Part shown: in pieces, positions 10,634 to 21,956 of the stretch
Layout of the letters: every line of letters begins with the position of its first letter
Numbering within the stretch: the stretch's first letter is position 1
Origin: Bryoerythrophyllum caledonicum
Lineage: Eukaryota; Streptophyta; Bryopsida; Pottiales; Pottiaceae
NCBI GenBank assembly: GCA_963971425.1
Contig: OZ020514.1
Location: forward strand, 41,391,158-41,455,157
Direction of reading: 5' to 3'
Length of the DNA stretch: 64,000 bases
Position numbers and translations under genes: made by a program
Notes under the pieces: generated by a model
Seen by the model: the letters and a program-made list of their open reading frames with translations, nothing else
Databases searched by the model: none
What the model was told of the DNA's origin: nothing

Positions 10634-12176
10634 AACTTACACACCATTGCCCAACACTTTCCAGGATCGTCGAGCTCAGGACCTACATTGATGGGGATAC
10701 CACTTCTTAGCAAGTTGGAACTCATGCAGGTATTTGAGTATCCAAAGGGAGCGGCAGAAGAGAGGATTTTTCATCAACCGTGCTAAACAGCATTGGGTAG
10801 ATTGCTTGAATTATGTCAATCAGAGACTCCTAGTGGCACCAGAGGGGACAACCGTAATCACTCCTGAAGGTTTAGCAGCCGAGTATCAAAGCTGGCAAGG
10901 GGAGCAACATAACTGGTCGAAGATTTTGTACAATCAGATAAAGTTGGAGATCTCAAGAAAGGGTACAAGGAACAAGTTGTTCTTCCATTGTACCACATAC
11001 CTTTCGGAGGTCGGCGCGGTTCTCGTACAGAGACGCCCATCCAGATCACCAATCGAGAGGACTGAATCTTCAGCAAGAAGGAAGACCCAACTTTCTATTG
11101 CTATGCAGGAGGAATGTGAATTGGACGAGGGCCCTATGATAGTAAAGACGTCACGACGTCAAACGCCGGAACCGATGTGGGCAATAATGACGAGGGATAA
11201 GGATAATATAACGGAATATGTGTTATCGATCAAGGAAGAAGAGGAGAACTTTGACGTACCACTGCTACCAATGGAGTCTCCGCAGAAGAGAACACCTTCA
11301 GGGTCAACGAAAGGCTCTACTGGACTGTCTACAGGGAACAACAACGATATGATTGTGGACCTCATAATGCGCATGGGTCGATTAGAAGAATTAAGGAACA
11401 AAGCGATGAAGTCGAAGACCACCTCTTTTGCGAAAGATTCAGATAAATCCGTTGGGATCGAGGTACTGGTTAGAAAGGTTAAGACCTTATAGCACATTGT
11501 GTCCTCACATGAGCAATCACTCGCAACCAAGGAAGAAATGGAGAAGCAATTGAAGAACGACTGTGAGCAGACTTTGGAGGAATTGAAGAATGCCACGACC
11601 AACGCAAATCAGTGGAAAAGACGATGGGAGGAGTTTGCTAGTAATGCTCAACACTATGAGCAAACTCAGTTAGAGGTAATTCGTCTGACGAAGGAGGTAT
11701 ACGATGCTGAGCAGAAGGCAAAGAACATCAATGAGATTTATAAATACCAGAAGGAGAATGGCGAGAAGCTTGCCAAAGAAAAAGAGTAGCTAGTGCGGAA
11801 GCATGCAAAAGAATTGCATGAGGCGAAGACTAAAGAACCAAGGGTTAGTCTAGTATCCTAGTCAGACCTTGTGGCTATGACCACCCTTGAACAGAGTGTT
11901 CAATCTCTCGCTGCAGCGAAGGCCCAGTTATTACAATAGGTTACTACGGAGCAGGTTGAGACTCAAGATGCAAGCTGCTTTGTGGGAACAAGAGTTGGAA
12001 TCTCCTTATCCTTTTTCGATGTTCAAAGCTTATGAGCTACTGCGGAATACATTCTTCCGGCTTACCAATCTAGCACCTGGAGCCAAGCTTGACGATAATG
12101 AGTTTGACCGTTTGTGGAAGGGTGCAGAACCATTTGGTAATATGCAAAATTTGATGTATGAGTTGCTCGCTTGAAC
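10634..12176 (+). pseudogene. Unrecognised decayed gene, central and C-terminal parts
   Basis: This continues the reading of 4830-5057 after the copia insertion (NLHTIAQHFPGSSSS, then LLSKLELMQVFEYPKG). The frame then shifts and a long piece (10734-11492) reads RGFFINRAKQHWVDCLNYVN, and an acidic/Ser-Thr-rich stretch. After it comes a coiled-coil region (11499-11789: EEMEKQLKNDCEQTLEELKN, then YEQTQLEVIRLTKEVYDAEQ). A final piece (11887-12174) ends NMQNLMYELLA and a TGA. Several in-frame stops, mostly TAG, and two frame changes make it a pseudogene. The function is unknown. A coiled-coil scaffold or a repeat-encoded protein are both possible. Confidence 0.45.
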
Positions 12177-12543
12177 AGATCTTGTATTAAAAAAACGGAA
12201 CAAGTGTATTCTACCTATTGGAGACCTTGGTACTGGAGTATTACATGATCTTGGAAGCTCAGATCACTTATAAGTGAGGTGCCGAGCATCCCATAGAACC
12301 TTACCGGATAGTGAGAATCCCAAGTTTCCGACTTATTGTTATCCAAGAGAATTTTGAAATCCATCCAGAGTGACAAAAGACCTTAGAGATGCTCTTGCAA
12401 GACTAAGACAACAAGCAATTGCTATCTTAAACATTAATGAGTGCCCGAACTAAGGAAGGAGTCAGCCAACGAGGTGAGATGACTATTGGACATGTCTACA
12501 AATTGGGCTCTTTTCGACATTATTATTTCGACAATTTATGTGA
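12177..12543. other. Spacer between the unrecognised gene and the satellite
   Basis: No gene is recognised here. It may include the 3' untranslated part of the preceding pseudogene. Confidence 0.4.
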
Positions 12544-15500
12544 ATTGTCAAAGAAAGTGTCGAAAACTTGTGCATATTGGAAGAAAGTGTCGGAAACTTG
12601 TGCATATCACAAGCAACTGTCAAAAAAAGTGTCGAAATCTTGTGCATATTACAACATATTTTTGTACACTTGTGCATATTCCAAGCAAGTGTCGAAAGAA
12701 GTATCGAAAACTTGTGCATATTTCAAGCAAGTGTCGAAAACAATGTCGAAACCTTGTACATATTACAACATATTTTTGTACACTTGTGCATATTACAAGA
12801 AAGTGTCGAAAAAAGTGTCGAAAACTTGTGCATATTACAAGCAACTGTCGAAAACAATATCGAAACCTTGTGCATATTACAACATAATTTTGTAGACTTG
12901 TGCATATTACAAGCAAGTGTCGAAAAAGTGTCAAAACCTTGTGCATACTACAAGCAAGTGTCGAAAAAGTGTCGAAAACTTATCCACATTACAAGCAAGT
13001 GTCGAAAACAGTGTCGAAACCTTGAGCATACTACAACATAATATTATAGACTTGTGCATATTACAACATATTTTTGTAAACTTGTGCATATTACAAGCAA
13101 ATATCGAAAACAGTGTCGAAACCTTGTGCATATTACAAAATATTTTTGTAGACTTGTGCATATTACAAGCAAGTGTTGAAAAAGTGTGGAAACCTTGTAC
13201 ATATTACAAGCAAGTATCGAAAAAAGAGTCGAAAACTTCTGCATATTACAAGCACGTGTCGAGAACAGTGTCGAAACCTTGTGCATATTACAACATATTT
13301 TTGTACACTTGTGCATATTACAAGCAAGCATCGAAAAAAGTGTTGCAAACTGGTGCATATTACAAGCAAGTTTAGAAAACAGTGTCGAAACCTTGTGCAT
13401 ATTACAACATATTTTTGTACACTTGTGCATATTACAAGCAAGTGTCAAGAACAGTGTCGAAACCTTGTGCATATTACAACATATTTTTGTAGACTTGTGC
13501 ATATTACAAGCAAGTGTCGAGAACAGTGTCAAAACCTTGTACATATTACAAGCAAGTGTCGAAAACAGTGTCAAAACCTAGTGCACATTACAAGCAAGTG
13601 TCCAAAAAAGTGACGAAACCTTGTGCATATTACAAGCAGGTGTCGAAAACATTGTCGAAACCTTGTGCATATTACAACTTATTTTTGTAAACTTGTGCAA
13701 ATTACAAGCAAATGTCGAAAAAAATGTCGAAAACTTGTAATTATTACAAGCAAGTGTCGAAACCTTGTGCATACTACAACATATTTTCGTAAACTTGTCC
13801 ATAATACAAGCAAGCGTCGAAAAAAGTGTCGAAACCTTGTGCACATTACAAGGTAGTGTCGAAAAAAGTGTCGAAACGTTGTGCATATTACAAGCAAGTG
13901 TCGAAAACAGTGTCGAAACCTTGTGCATATTACAACTTATTTTTGTAGACTTGTGCATATTACAAGCAAGTGTTGAAAAAGCTGTCGGAACCTTGTGCAT
14001 ATTACAAGCAAGTGCTGAAAATAGTGTCGAAACCTTGTGCATATTACAACATATTTTTGTAGACTTGTGCATATTACAAGCAAGTGTCGAAAAAAGTGTC
14101 GAAATCTTGTGCATATTTTAAGCAAGTGCCGAAAACACTGTCGAAACCTTGTGCATATTACAAGCAAATGTCGAAAATAATGTCGAAACCTTATACATAT
14201 TTCAAGCAAATGTCGAAAACAGTGTCGAAACCTTGAGCATATTACATCATATTTTTGAAAACTTGTGCATATTACAAGCAAGCATCAAAAAAAGTGTTGC
14301 AAACTTGTGCATATAACAAGCAAGTGTCGAACAATTGTCGAAAACTTGTGCATATTACAAGCAAATGTCCAAAACAGTGTCCAAACCTTGTGCATATTAC
14401 AACATATTTTTGTAGACTTGTGCATATTACAAGCAAGTGTTGAAAAAGTGGGGAAACCTTGTACATATTACAAGCAAGTGTCCAGAACAGTGTCGAAATC
14501 TTGTTCATATTACAAGCAAGTGTCGAAAACAGTGTCGAAACCTTGTGCATATTACAACATATTTTTGTAGACTTGTGCATATTACAAGCAAGTATCGAGA
14601 ACAGTGTCGAAACCTTGTGCATATTACAACATATTTTTGTACACTTGTGCATATTACAAGCAAGCGTCGAAAAAAGTGTTGCAAACTGGTGCATATTACA
14701 AGCAAGTTTAAAAAACAATGTCGAAACCTTATGCATATTACAACATATTTTTGTAGACTTGTGCATATTACAAGCCAGTGTCGAGAACAGTGTCAAAACC
14801 TTGTACATATTACAAGCAAGTGTCGAAAACAGTGTCAAAACCTAGTGCACATTACAAGCAAGTGTCCAAAAAAGTGACGAAACCTTGTGCATATTACAAG
14901 CAAGTGTCGAAAACATTGTCGAAACCTTGTGCATATTACAACTTATTTTTGTAAACTTGTGCATATTACAAGCAAGTGTTGAAAAAGTGTCGAAACCTTG
15001 TGCATATTACAACATATTTTGTAGACTTGTGCATATTACAAGAAAAAGTGGAAAATAGTGTCGAAACCTTGTGCATATTACAAGCAAGTGTCGAAAACAG
15101 TGTCGAAAACAGTGTCGAAACCTTGTGCATATTACAACTTATTTTTGTAGACTTGTGCATATTACAAGCAAGTGTCGAAATAGTGTCGAAACCTTGATTA
15201 TATTACAACATATTTTTGTAAACTTGTTCATATTACAAACAAGTGTCAAAATAGTGTCGAAAACTTGTGCATATTAGAAGCAAGTGTCGAAAAAGTGTCG
15301 AACCTTGTGCATGTTACAACAAATGTTTGTAAACTTGTCCATATTACAAGCAAGCATCGAATATAGTGTCGAAAACTTTTGCCTATTACAAGCAAGTGTC
15401 GAAAAAGTGTCGAAACCTTGTGCATATTACAACATATTTTTGTAGACTTGTGCATATTACAAGCCAGAGTGGAAAATAGTGTCGAAACCTTGTGCATATT

Positions 15501-16255
15501 AGAAGCAAGTGTCGAAAACATTGTCGAAACCTTGTTCATACTACAAAATATTTTTGTAGACTTGTGCATATTACAAGGTAGTGTCGAAAAAGTGTCGAAA
15601 CGTTGTGCATATTACAAGCAAGTGTCGAAAACAGTATTGAAACCTTGTCTATATTACAACATATTTTTGTAGACTGTGCATATTACAAGCAAGTGTCGAA
15701 AAATTGTCGAAACCTTGTGCATATTACAAGCAAGTGTCGAAACCTTATGCATTTTACAAGCAAGTGTCGAAAAAGTGTCGAAACCTTGTGTATATTACAA
15801 CATATTTTTGTAAACTTGTGCATATTACAAGCACGTGTCGAAAAAAGTGTCGAAAACTTGTGCATGGTACAAGCAAGTGTCGAAATAAGTATCGAAAACT
15901 TGTGCATGTTACAACATATTTTTTATAGGTTGTGCATATTACAAGCAAGTGTCAAAAACACTATCTATAACTTGTGCATAATTCAACAGCTTTTTAAAAC
16001 TTGTGCATATTACAAGCAAGTTCAAAAAAATTGTCGAATATTTTTGCATATTTAAACATATTGTCTTGAAATTGTGCATATTGCAAACAAGTGTCGAAAA
16101 AATGTCAAGAACTTGTAAATAATACAAGATATTGTCAAAACGTTGTGCATTGACAAGCAAGTGTTGAAAATAGTGTCAAAAACTTGTGTTTATTATACAG
16201 TGTATTGACGTATTGTTGTAAAGTTGTGCATATTACAACACTATGTTGAAAACTT
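12544..16255. repeat. Satellite/minisatellite array with two alternating subunit types and a higher-order duplication
   Basis: Type A subunits are about 42 bp, built on CAAGTGTCGAAAACAGTGTC then GAAACCTTGTGCATATTACA. Type B subunits are about 31 bp, built on CATATTTTTGTAGACTTGTG then CATATTACAAG. A and B combine irregularly, often as an A-B dimer of about 73 bp. A block near 13.17-13.68 kb recurs near 14.43-14.95 kb (offset about 1.27 kb) with rare shared variants (CCTAGTGCACATTACAAG, GTGACGAAACC), so the array also grew by block duplication. Copies degrade after 15.9 kb, as expected at an array edge. Several frames on both strands stay open for 100-190 codons because the unit lacks stops. 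I do not call these genes. Confidence 0.93.
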
Positions 16256-17100
16256 AAGCATATTATGTATATTATCAAATAAATTATCATACTACTAAAA
16301 TCATAATCCGCGTAGTAAACCACGCAGCGATCAATCGCGCAGTCAATCGTGCAGTGAACTATTGGAACGGTGCAGTCAACTGCGCAATTAATTGTGCAGC
16401 CAACCGCGTAGTGAATCATGTTACCTTTTTTTTTATATAGTTTGTGATATAAAAACTACATTAAAATGATTGGACTAATGCGTTGCAAAGCATTAGCTTG
16501 AGTTTTTGGGTGTGACAAATTTGCATTTGTGTGTTGCAATTTGTGCTCTTGATTACAAATTTGACGTTCAAAATATTTTTTGAGTTAAGCACTAAAAGAT
16601 TGAATTGTAAATTATGAGTTGTAAACTTGGAGTGAAAAAGTTGTGAAGTTGAAGTTGTGATCTTGAAGGTTGGCATACAAAGTTGGAGTTGCAAAATTGC
16701 ATATTCGAGTTGTGGAGATTGCAAGTTTTGAGATTGTAATTGCAAATTGAGTTTGTAGGTGTGTGAATTTGAGATTGTAATTGCAAGTTGAGTTTGTGGG
16801 TGTGTGAAATTTGCATTTGTGTGTTGCAATTTGTGCTTATCCAAAATAAATTTGAAACTCTTAATTACAAATTTGACGTTCATAACATTTTTCAAATTCC
16901 ATATTAAAATGCAAAAACTCTAAAACCTAAATTTTTTTTTCTATTCTATTCTATTACAATATTAAAATTCATGCATAGGTTTCAAAGACATATTTCTATT
17001 TTATGTAGATTGTTGTTACCTTTCTTTTTTATATTTTGTGATATAAAAACTACATTAAAATGGTTGACCTAATGCGTTGCAAAGCAAGCGCCAACTGCTA
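16256..17100. other. Non-coding region with direct repeats and a possible Helitron-like 3' end
   Basis: A roughly 70-bp phrase (TTGTGATATAAAAACTACAT, TAAAATG, then AATGCGTTGCAAAGCA) occurs at 16440-16500 and again at 17035-17086. A second internal repeat (TTGCATTTGTGTGTTGCAAT) occurs near 16520 and 16812. Just before, at 16300-16420, CGCAGTCAATCG-like motifs repeat. The right copy ends with a short hairpin (GCGTTGC, AAA, GCAAGCGC; 17074-17091) followed seven bases later by CTAG and T. That is the layout of a Helitron 3' terminus. No 5' TC end or Rep/helicase gene was found, so this is tentative. Confidence 0.35.
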
Positions 17101-17419
17101 GTATATTATAAAAATGTATTGAAAACTTGTGCACATATTTCATATTTGCACATCCCTGTTGAAAATTTGTGTAGATGCTTTATGAATATGTGCATAATGT
17201 CAGAAATACCTTGTGCACAAACATAGTATTTGTAAAAACGTCACATGGTACATGAAAATGTCACAAATGATATTTTTCCGAATACTAAAGAGACCTGCTA
17301 ATATTAGAACATTGACAAAAAAAATACATTAAGAATTTGTAAACTCTATTTCTAAACAGTGACTTCTATGATAAAAATTGCATGGTCACCAATATCCAAA
17401 TTACTACCTTAGAGTTGAA

Positions 17420-17674
17420 TAGTCCACTATTTTTTGGCGGGTAGTAGTGATGAGAAGATACTCGCAACCCTCATTGTCTTACAAAAAAACGTGTAGATAT
17501 TAAGGACTCTACTTCTTTCATAAATTTATTGTTCTCCTAATAGAAAAAAGCATGATGATTCTATCCACTAGTTGAATTTAATATCCAGTGATCATTTTCT
17601 GATTTGAAAAAACGAAATAGCTTTCCTTAGCAAATGACTACTTTCTAAACCCCTGGTCATTGCAGAGTTCATTT
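17420..17674 (+). repeat. Diverged repeat copy 1 (hosts the SINE)
   Basis: It is homologous to 18860-19114: both contain GTTGAATAGTSCACTATTTT, ACTTCTTTCATAAATTTATT and CTACTTTCTA followed by ACCCC. The SINE is inserted at the right end of this copy, and the unoccupied counterpart is the other copy. Confidence 0.75.
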
Positions 17675-17682
17675 CACTTGTA

Positions 17683-17914
17683 AAGAAGAAGAAGAAGAAG
17701 AAGAAGAAGAAGAAGAAGAAGAAGAAGAAGAAGAAGAAGAAGAAGAAGAAGAAGAAGAAGAAGAAGAAGAAGAAGAAGAAGAAGAAGAAGAAGAAGAAGA
17801 AGAAGAAGAAGAAGAAGAAGAAGAAGAAGAAGAAGAAGAAGAAGAAGAAGAAGAAGAAGAAGAAGAAGAAGAAGAAGAAGAAGAAGAAGAAAAAAAAAAA
17901 AAAAAAAAAAAAAA
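17683..17914. repeat. (AAG)n microsatellite plus poly(A), the expanded SINE tail
   Basis: About 208 bp of uninterrupted AAG triplets are followed by about 23 A. The length suggests expansion of the short TTC-rich tail that the related LINE carries (only a few units at 22536-22548). Confidence 0.95.
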
Positions 17915-18258
17915 TCAACTTCGGTCTTTGAAGGAGACCGGCGTGAATATAGTGTTTGTTCATTCTCTTCACTAAGCATATGGCCACGGGATACAGGCTA
18001 GTGTAATAGAAGTACTCTGTCCTGTCGAAGGTAAACACTTTTGTTTACTAAGTGATTTTCTACACTAATTGCTTTAGAAACAACCGACATCTCATCTCCC
18101 CCTAGGGCTTTGTGGATCCTCATACAACGAGGCCTTGAGACCCCCCACCATAATTGGGTGGACTATGGTGGTAGGCACCACGCCGGCAATAGGACTTGAA
18201 CTCACAACCACCTCACTGGTGTGCCATGACGCAAACCACTACACCAAGGTTGTGGTGC
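17683..18258 (-). mobile_element. tRNA-derived SINE with LINE-like 3' tail and (AAG)n/(CTT)n tract
   Basis: Read on the minus strand, the element starts at 18258 with GCACCACAACC. It shows an RNA polymerase III A-box-like sequence (CTTGGTGTAGTGGTTTGC, 18231-18248) and a B box (GAGTTCAAGTCC, 18192-18203), as in a tRNA-related SINE. The body continues about 270 bp. The 3' part, from GTGTTTACC through CACGCCGGTCTCC, is homologous to the 3' end of the LINE at 22536-22672. The tail is a T run and then about 69 TTC triplets. Target duplications are CACTTGTA (17675-17682) and CTCTTATA (18259-18266). The paralogous unoccupied site near 19118 reads CTCTTGTACTAAACAC, which confirms the insertion and its ends. 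Confidence 0.85.
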
Positions 18259-18607
18259 CTCTTATACTAAATACTTCCACTTCTTAAGACAAAAATGGCC
18301 ACTTACAACAAAATCCAACAATTCCAATCTCTCCAATGTATTATCAAAGCTTGACTTTACAACATTGACGAGCCAAAGAATGTTAGACCACTATATATCC
18401 AACCCTAGATGGGAGAACATCCATCCTAAAAAAGTAAAGCAACTCATGAACATCCACCACACAAAGTACATTACCTACTCAACTACTACTTTGACAAGGT
18501 GATGTGCCCAATGCTACCATGACAACCACTTCGACAAGGTGGTACGCCCAATGATGCGTATTGTGACATGTAGTCAAAGTCTATGATCATATTTGAGCAC
18601 ATATTAA

Positions 18608-21600
18608 CCCCTAAAGGACAAAATGTCCCACAGTCGGCTTTCTGGAGGTTCAATTAGGTTTCCATGGTGTCAATTTATAACATTCCTCTTTGAAATTTTT
18701 TGCGTCAATGGGCATTAGTAGAAACTTTATAGGAGCACATTTTTTCCCTAAATTTGACATTTAAATAAAAAATTATGCTATCTAAAGAAATATTTTAGAA
18801 AGAGTAAATAAGGCGGTTATGGTACTCTAGAAAGTTGAATATTACTAATTCAAAGTTGAATAGTGCACTATTTTCAGGTGGATAACATTGAAGGGAGTTA
18901 GTGGCAACCCTCATTGTTTTACTCAAAAACATATAGAAAGTATGGACCTCACTTCTTTCATAAATTTATTTTTCTCCAAACAAGAAGAAGGCCTCATGAT
19001 TCGATCCACTATTTAGATTTAGTATCCAACAATCATTTTTTGATTTAAAAATTCAAATAGCTTTTCTAAGTAAATAACTACTTTCTATACCCCTTGTCAT
19101 TGCAAAGTCCATTTCTCTTGTACTAAACACTTCAAATTTCTTGTAGTGAATGACCTTACACAAGTTAGAGCATAGATCCATAAACTCATGCAATGTTTAG
19201 TAGAAAAATATGCCATTATCTTTAGTTAAAGTTCGTTGACCCTATCTTCGCAAGGAAGAAAGAATTTATATTACACTATAGATCCAATAGAGAGACCCAT
19301 TGAAACTTGGATTTCCTATCATTTCCCTCCTAAACTCATAATTGTCCATACATTTTGTTTGGTTAGAAAACTTTTCGATATTGGTTGATTGGCCACTCTT
19401 AGTTAACATTAATGTTATGCTAATTGGATTAAAATGAAAAAAAATGATTTAAAGTAATCACCAATCGTGACACTAAATTAGTTGCAATTAGCATAACTTG
19501 AATTTATTGGCTAATGTAACCAATATGACATCACTAGCTTTCAGTCATGTTTCAGTTCCATGCATCTGGCACAAAGTGCGTGTTGTAGAAATCCATGAAT
19601 TTTCAATTGCAACGTAAATAAAATCACATGTCACATTTGTACAATGGAGTCACCAAGTTGGTTAAATGTCGAAGTACTTACAAGGTGCTCGGACCTGTGA
19701 GGTATTGGAAATTATTGTTCTCTAGAAACACATCTCGTAACGTGCCAAAAATTGACACATTGAATAGAGACCCATCCACAATGATGAGACCACCAGATTT
19801 TTAATAATCATTCTTTCAAAATGCTCTCCCGGAAATTACATCTCCATTGAAATAATGGGAAAGTTTCTTTTAATTCAAATAAATTGTTTAAATTAAAGCT
19901 AACGCTGGAATGTAATATTATGCCATCTTCTATTATATGATTTTTGGTTCTTTGTGGCAATAAAGGGTTAAATATATGTATGATGCTAAAGAGTGTTATT
20001 GGGTGAAATTGACGGACTATATATGAAATTTATGATCATGTATCAGCATCCAAATTAATATCCTCTTAACCCCTAAATGTGCTCAAGGAATGTGTGGTTC
20101 CCCTTACATTTGCATTGCATTGCATTTTCCTCATGTTTGGCTTATGATTTTAAACTATTTCTTTCAGGTGTAAAGCGTTGCAATGTGGATCTAATTGTCA
20201 AATTTATAAAAAAGTAATGTCCCCTTCTTTACAAAGCAGGGATTTATTCAAAGGCTCATTTTTGTGTACTCATCTCATGCCTACAAACTTCCCAAAATTA
20301 TGAAAATTTTCCTCAAGAAAGATTTCTGGTGAAGCTAGGCACTGTTGGCAAGGGTATCAAAAATCTTCTTCATTTTCACCAAAGAATTACAATGGTTTTT
20401 TGTAATTTAAGTAGGAACACAAATCTTTGTATCAACCATTCGGCTTTGATTAAACTTAATCTTTGTCCACTATTAAACATAGTGACCATGATTTTAGATT
20501 GTCATTATGATTATTTATCAAAACATCTACATTTACATTTTCATATATCATGAATAACATTCACATATACTATATTTCACTCTAATTTCACTTTTGATAT
20601 TTCATTGCAAGTTTTTTTGCAATTTAACATAGAGCATGTAATTTTTAACAAATGCTTTAAAAAAATTCATATATCCACAACACTCTTGTGTTGCAAACAA
20701 AATTAGAAAATTCATAATCAACACTCACAATCTATTCAAAATCTCCAAAATTCTATTTTAAAAAAATTAAATGCTAAAAAATGAATTCCAATCATAAACT
20801 ATTGTGTCCAAATTCAACAATACTTTCACTTTAATTCTCCTCATTTTTTATAAAGCATACGTTGATGATAATTATTTCCATACTCTCTAAAGATCTTGGA
20901 AAAATACATTGCACACTTAACCCCTAAAGGACCACGACCACTTTCGCTCTAAAACCAGTCCAAAACTGCCATTGCCAAAATGAGACATGAAAATCACATT
21001 TTAAAGTGAATTTCGGATTTTCAACCGTAAGATCTTAAAATAGACTTCTATATAAACATGCCATTAAATTTTGGTTGCAATCCACCGCACAGATTAATAG
21101 ATTCTAGTGTTTAAAGTCAAAACATTCGTTCATTTTCTTCCCTGCCTTGAGTAGATCAACAGACATTGACTTCACTTTGTATCAAATTTTTGCATTGTAC
21201 AAGGTCTAAATCTCTTACCATTGTGTTAAGCATGATGTTATTTTCCTACACACCAATTTTTAGAGGTAAAAAAGGGGTGTAGCTTATTCAAAACAAGTGT
21301 GCAAGGAGTGGAGGTTCAAAAATTGCCATTTCACGTTTTATTTTTTTGTGAACTACGTATGTATTCGAATGATAATCCAAACGGTCAATAAGAAGGTTTT
21401 CACCACATATTGTTGTTGAAAAAATAAAAAGTGAAAAATATGAAGATCTCGAGGTTTTATGTAGAAAAGATGAATTTTTTTTCCCCCATTGCCCGACAAT
21501 GTGTGAAAATGTTTGACTTGGAATAAAATGCCTTTCTACACTAAAGACAAGATTTTTTTTAAAGTGTCTAAAGAAGGAAATATTCTTTATATGTGTGAAA

Positions 21601-21843
21601 AATCTCTATGTCAATAGAAACTTTTGTCACAAATTTTGGAGGTGCCCGGAGTCCCCACTTTTGGCTTAAAGTGGTACTAACTTTCAAACCACAAATCCAA
21701 AAAATAAAATAAAAATATCTCCACAAAGCTCTTATCAGAGGATATCTTGTATAAAATTTTCAATAAAAAAGGGTTTTTTTCGAATTGTAGGTACATGCCC
21801 AAAATCCAATTTGACCTTGGGGGGACATTTGGTCCTTTAGAGG
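18608..21843. mobile_element. Putative piggyBac-like non-autonomous element with TTAA target duplication
   Basis: The left terminus reads TTAACCCCTAAAGGACAAAA then TGTCCC (TTAA at 18604-18607). The right terminus in reverse complement reads TTAACCTCTAAAGGACCAAA then TGTCCC (TTAA at 21844-21847). This is a 26-bp inverted repeat with two mismatches. TTAA duplication plus CCC-starting ends are hallmarks of piggyBac-type elements. A related terminus (TTAACCCCTAAAGGACC) sits inside at 20917, and a weaker one (TTAACCCCTAAATG) at 20066, so the interval may be composite. No transposase frame is seen. The long spacing makes pairing of these particular ends an inference. Confidence 0.45.
18860..19160 (+). 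repeat. Diverged repeat copy 2 (unoccupied SINE site)
   Basis: Homologous to 17420-17674 plus the bases after the SINE. It runs without interruption through CTCTTGTACTAAACACTTC, showing the pre-insertion state of the SINE target. Confidence 0.75.
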
Positions 21844-21956
21844 TTAATCATAATTAGTCTATCAACTTTCCAAAACTAAAAAATCAAAAACAAAAATTAA
21901 AGGTATCAATCAAATGCAAGGTATCAAAAAGATTAATTAAAAATCAAACAAGTATT
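19161..21956. other. AT-rich non-coding region
   Basis: No gene is recognised. Apart from the TTAA-CCCC termini annotated separately and scattered homopolymer runs, I see no structure. It lies downstream of the CACTA DUF4216 region and may include that element's 3' end, but no CACTA terminal repeat was identified. Confidence 0.4.

Noticed and set aside
12437-16055. Many long open frames on both strands across 12.4-16 kb, some nearly 190 codons, with repeating words such as KCRKLVHIT or MHKVSTLFSTLACN.
   Set aside because: They are translations of the satellite units in frames that lack stops. Both strands and several frames are open at once and there is no codon signal or domain.
12544-16255. 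Regular repeats with spacers that superficially resemble a CRISPR array.
   Set aside because: The spacers are themselves repeated, the units diverge gradually and no cas genes occur. This is a eukaryotic satellite.
16461-16895. A 144-codon minus-strand frame with repeated HTPTN/LQLQSQ words.
   Set aside because: It reflects local direct repeats in AT-rich DNA; no domain is seen.
17592-18038. Minus-strand frames encoding poly-Phe or poly-Leu stretches.
   Set aside because: Translation of the (AAG)n SINE tail; not a gene.
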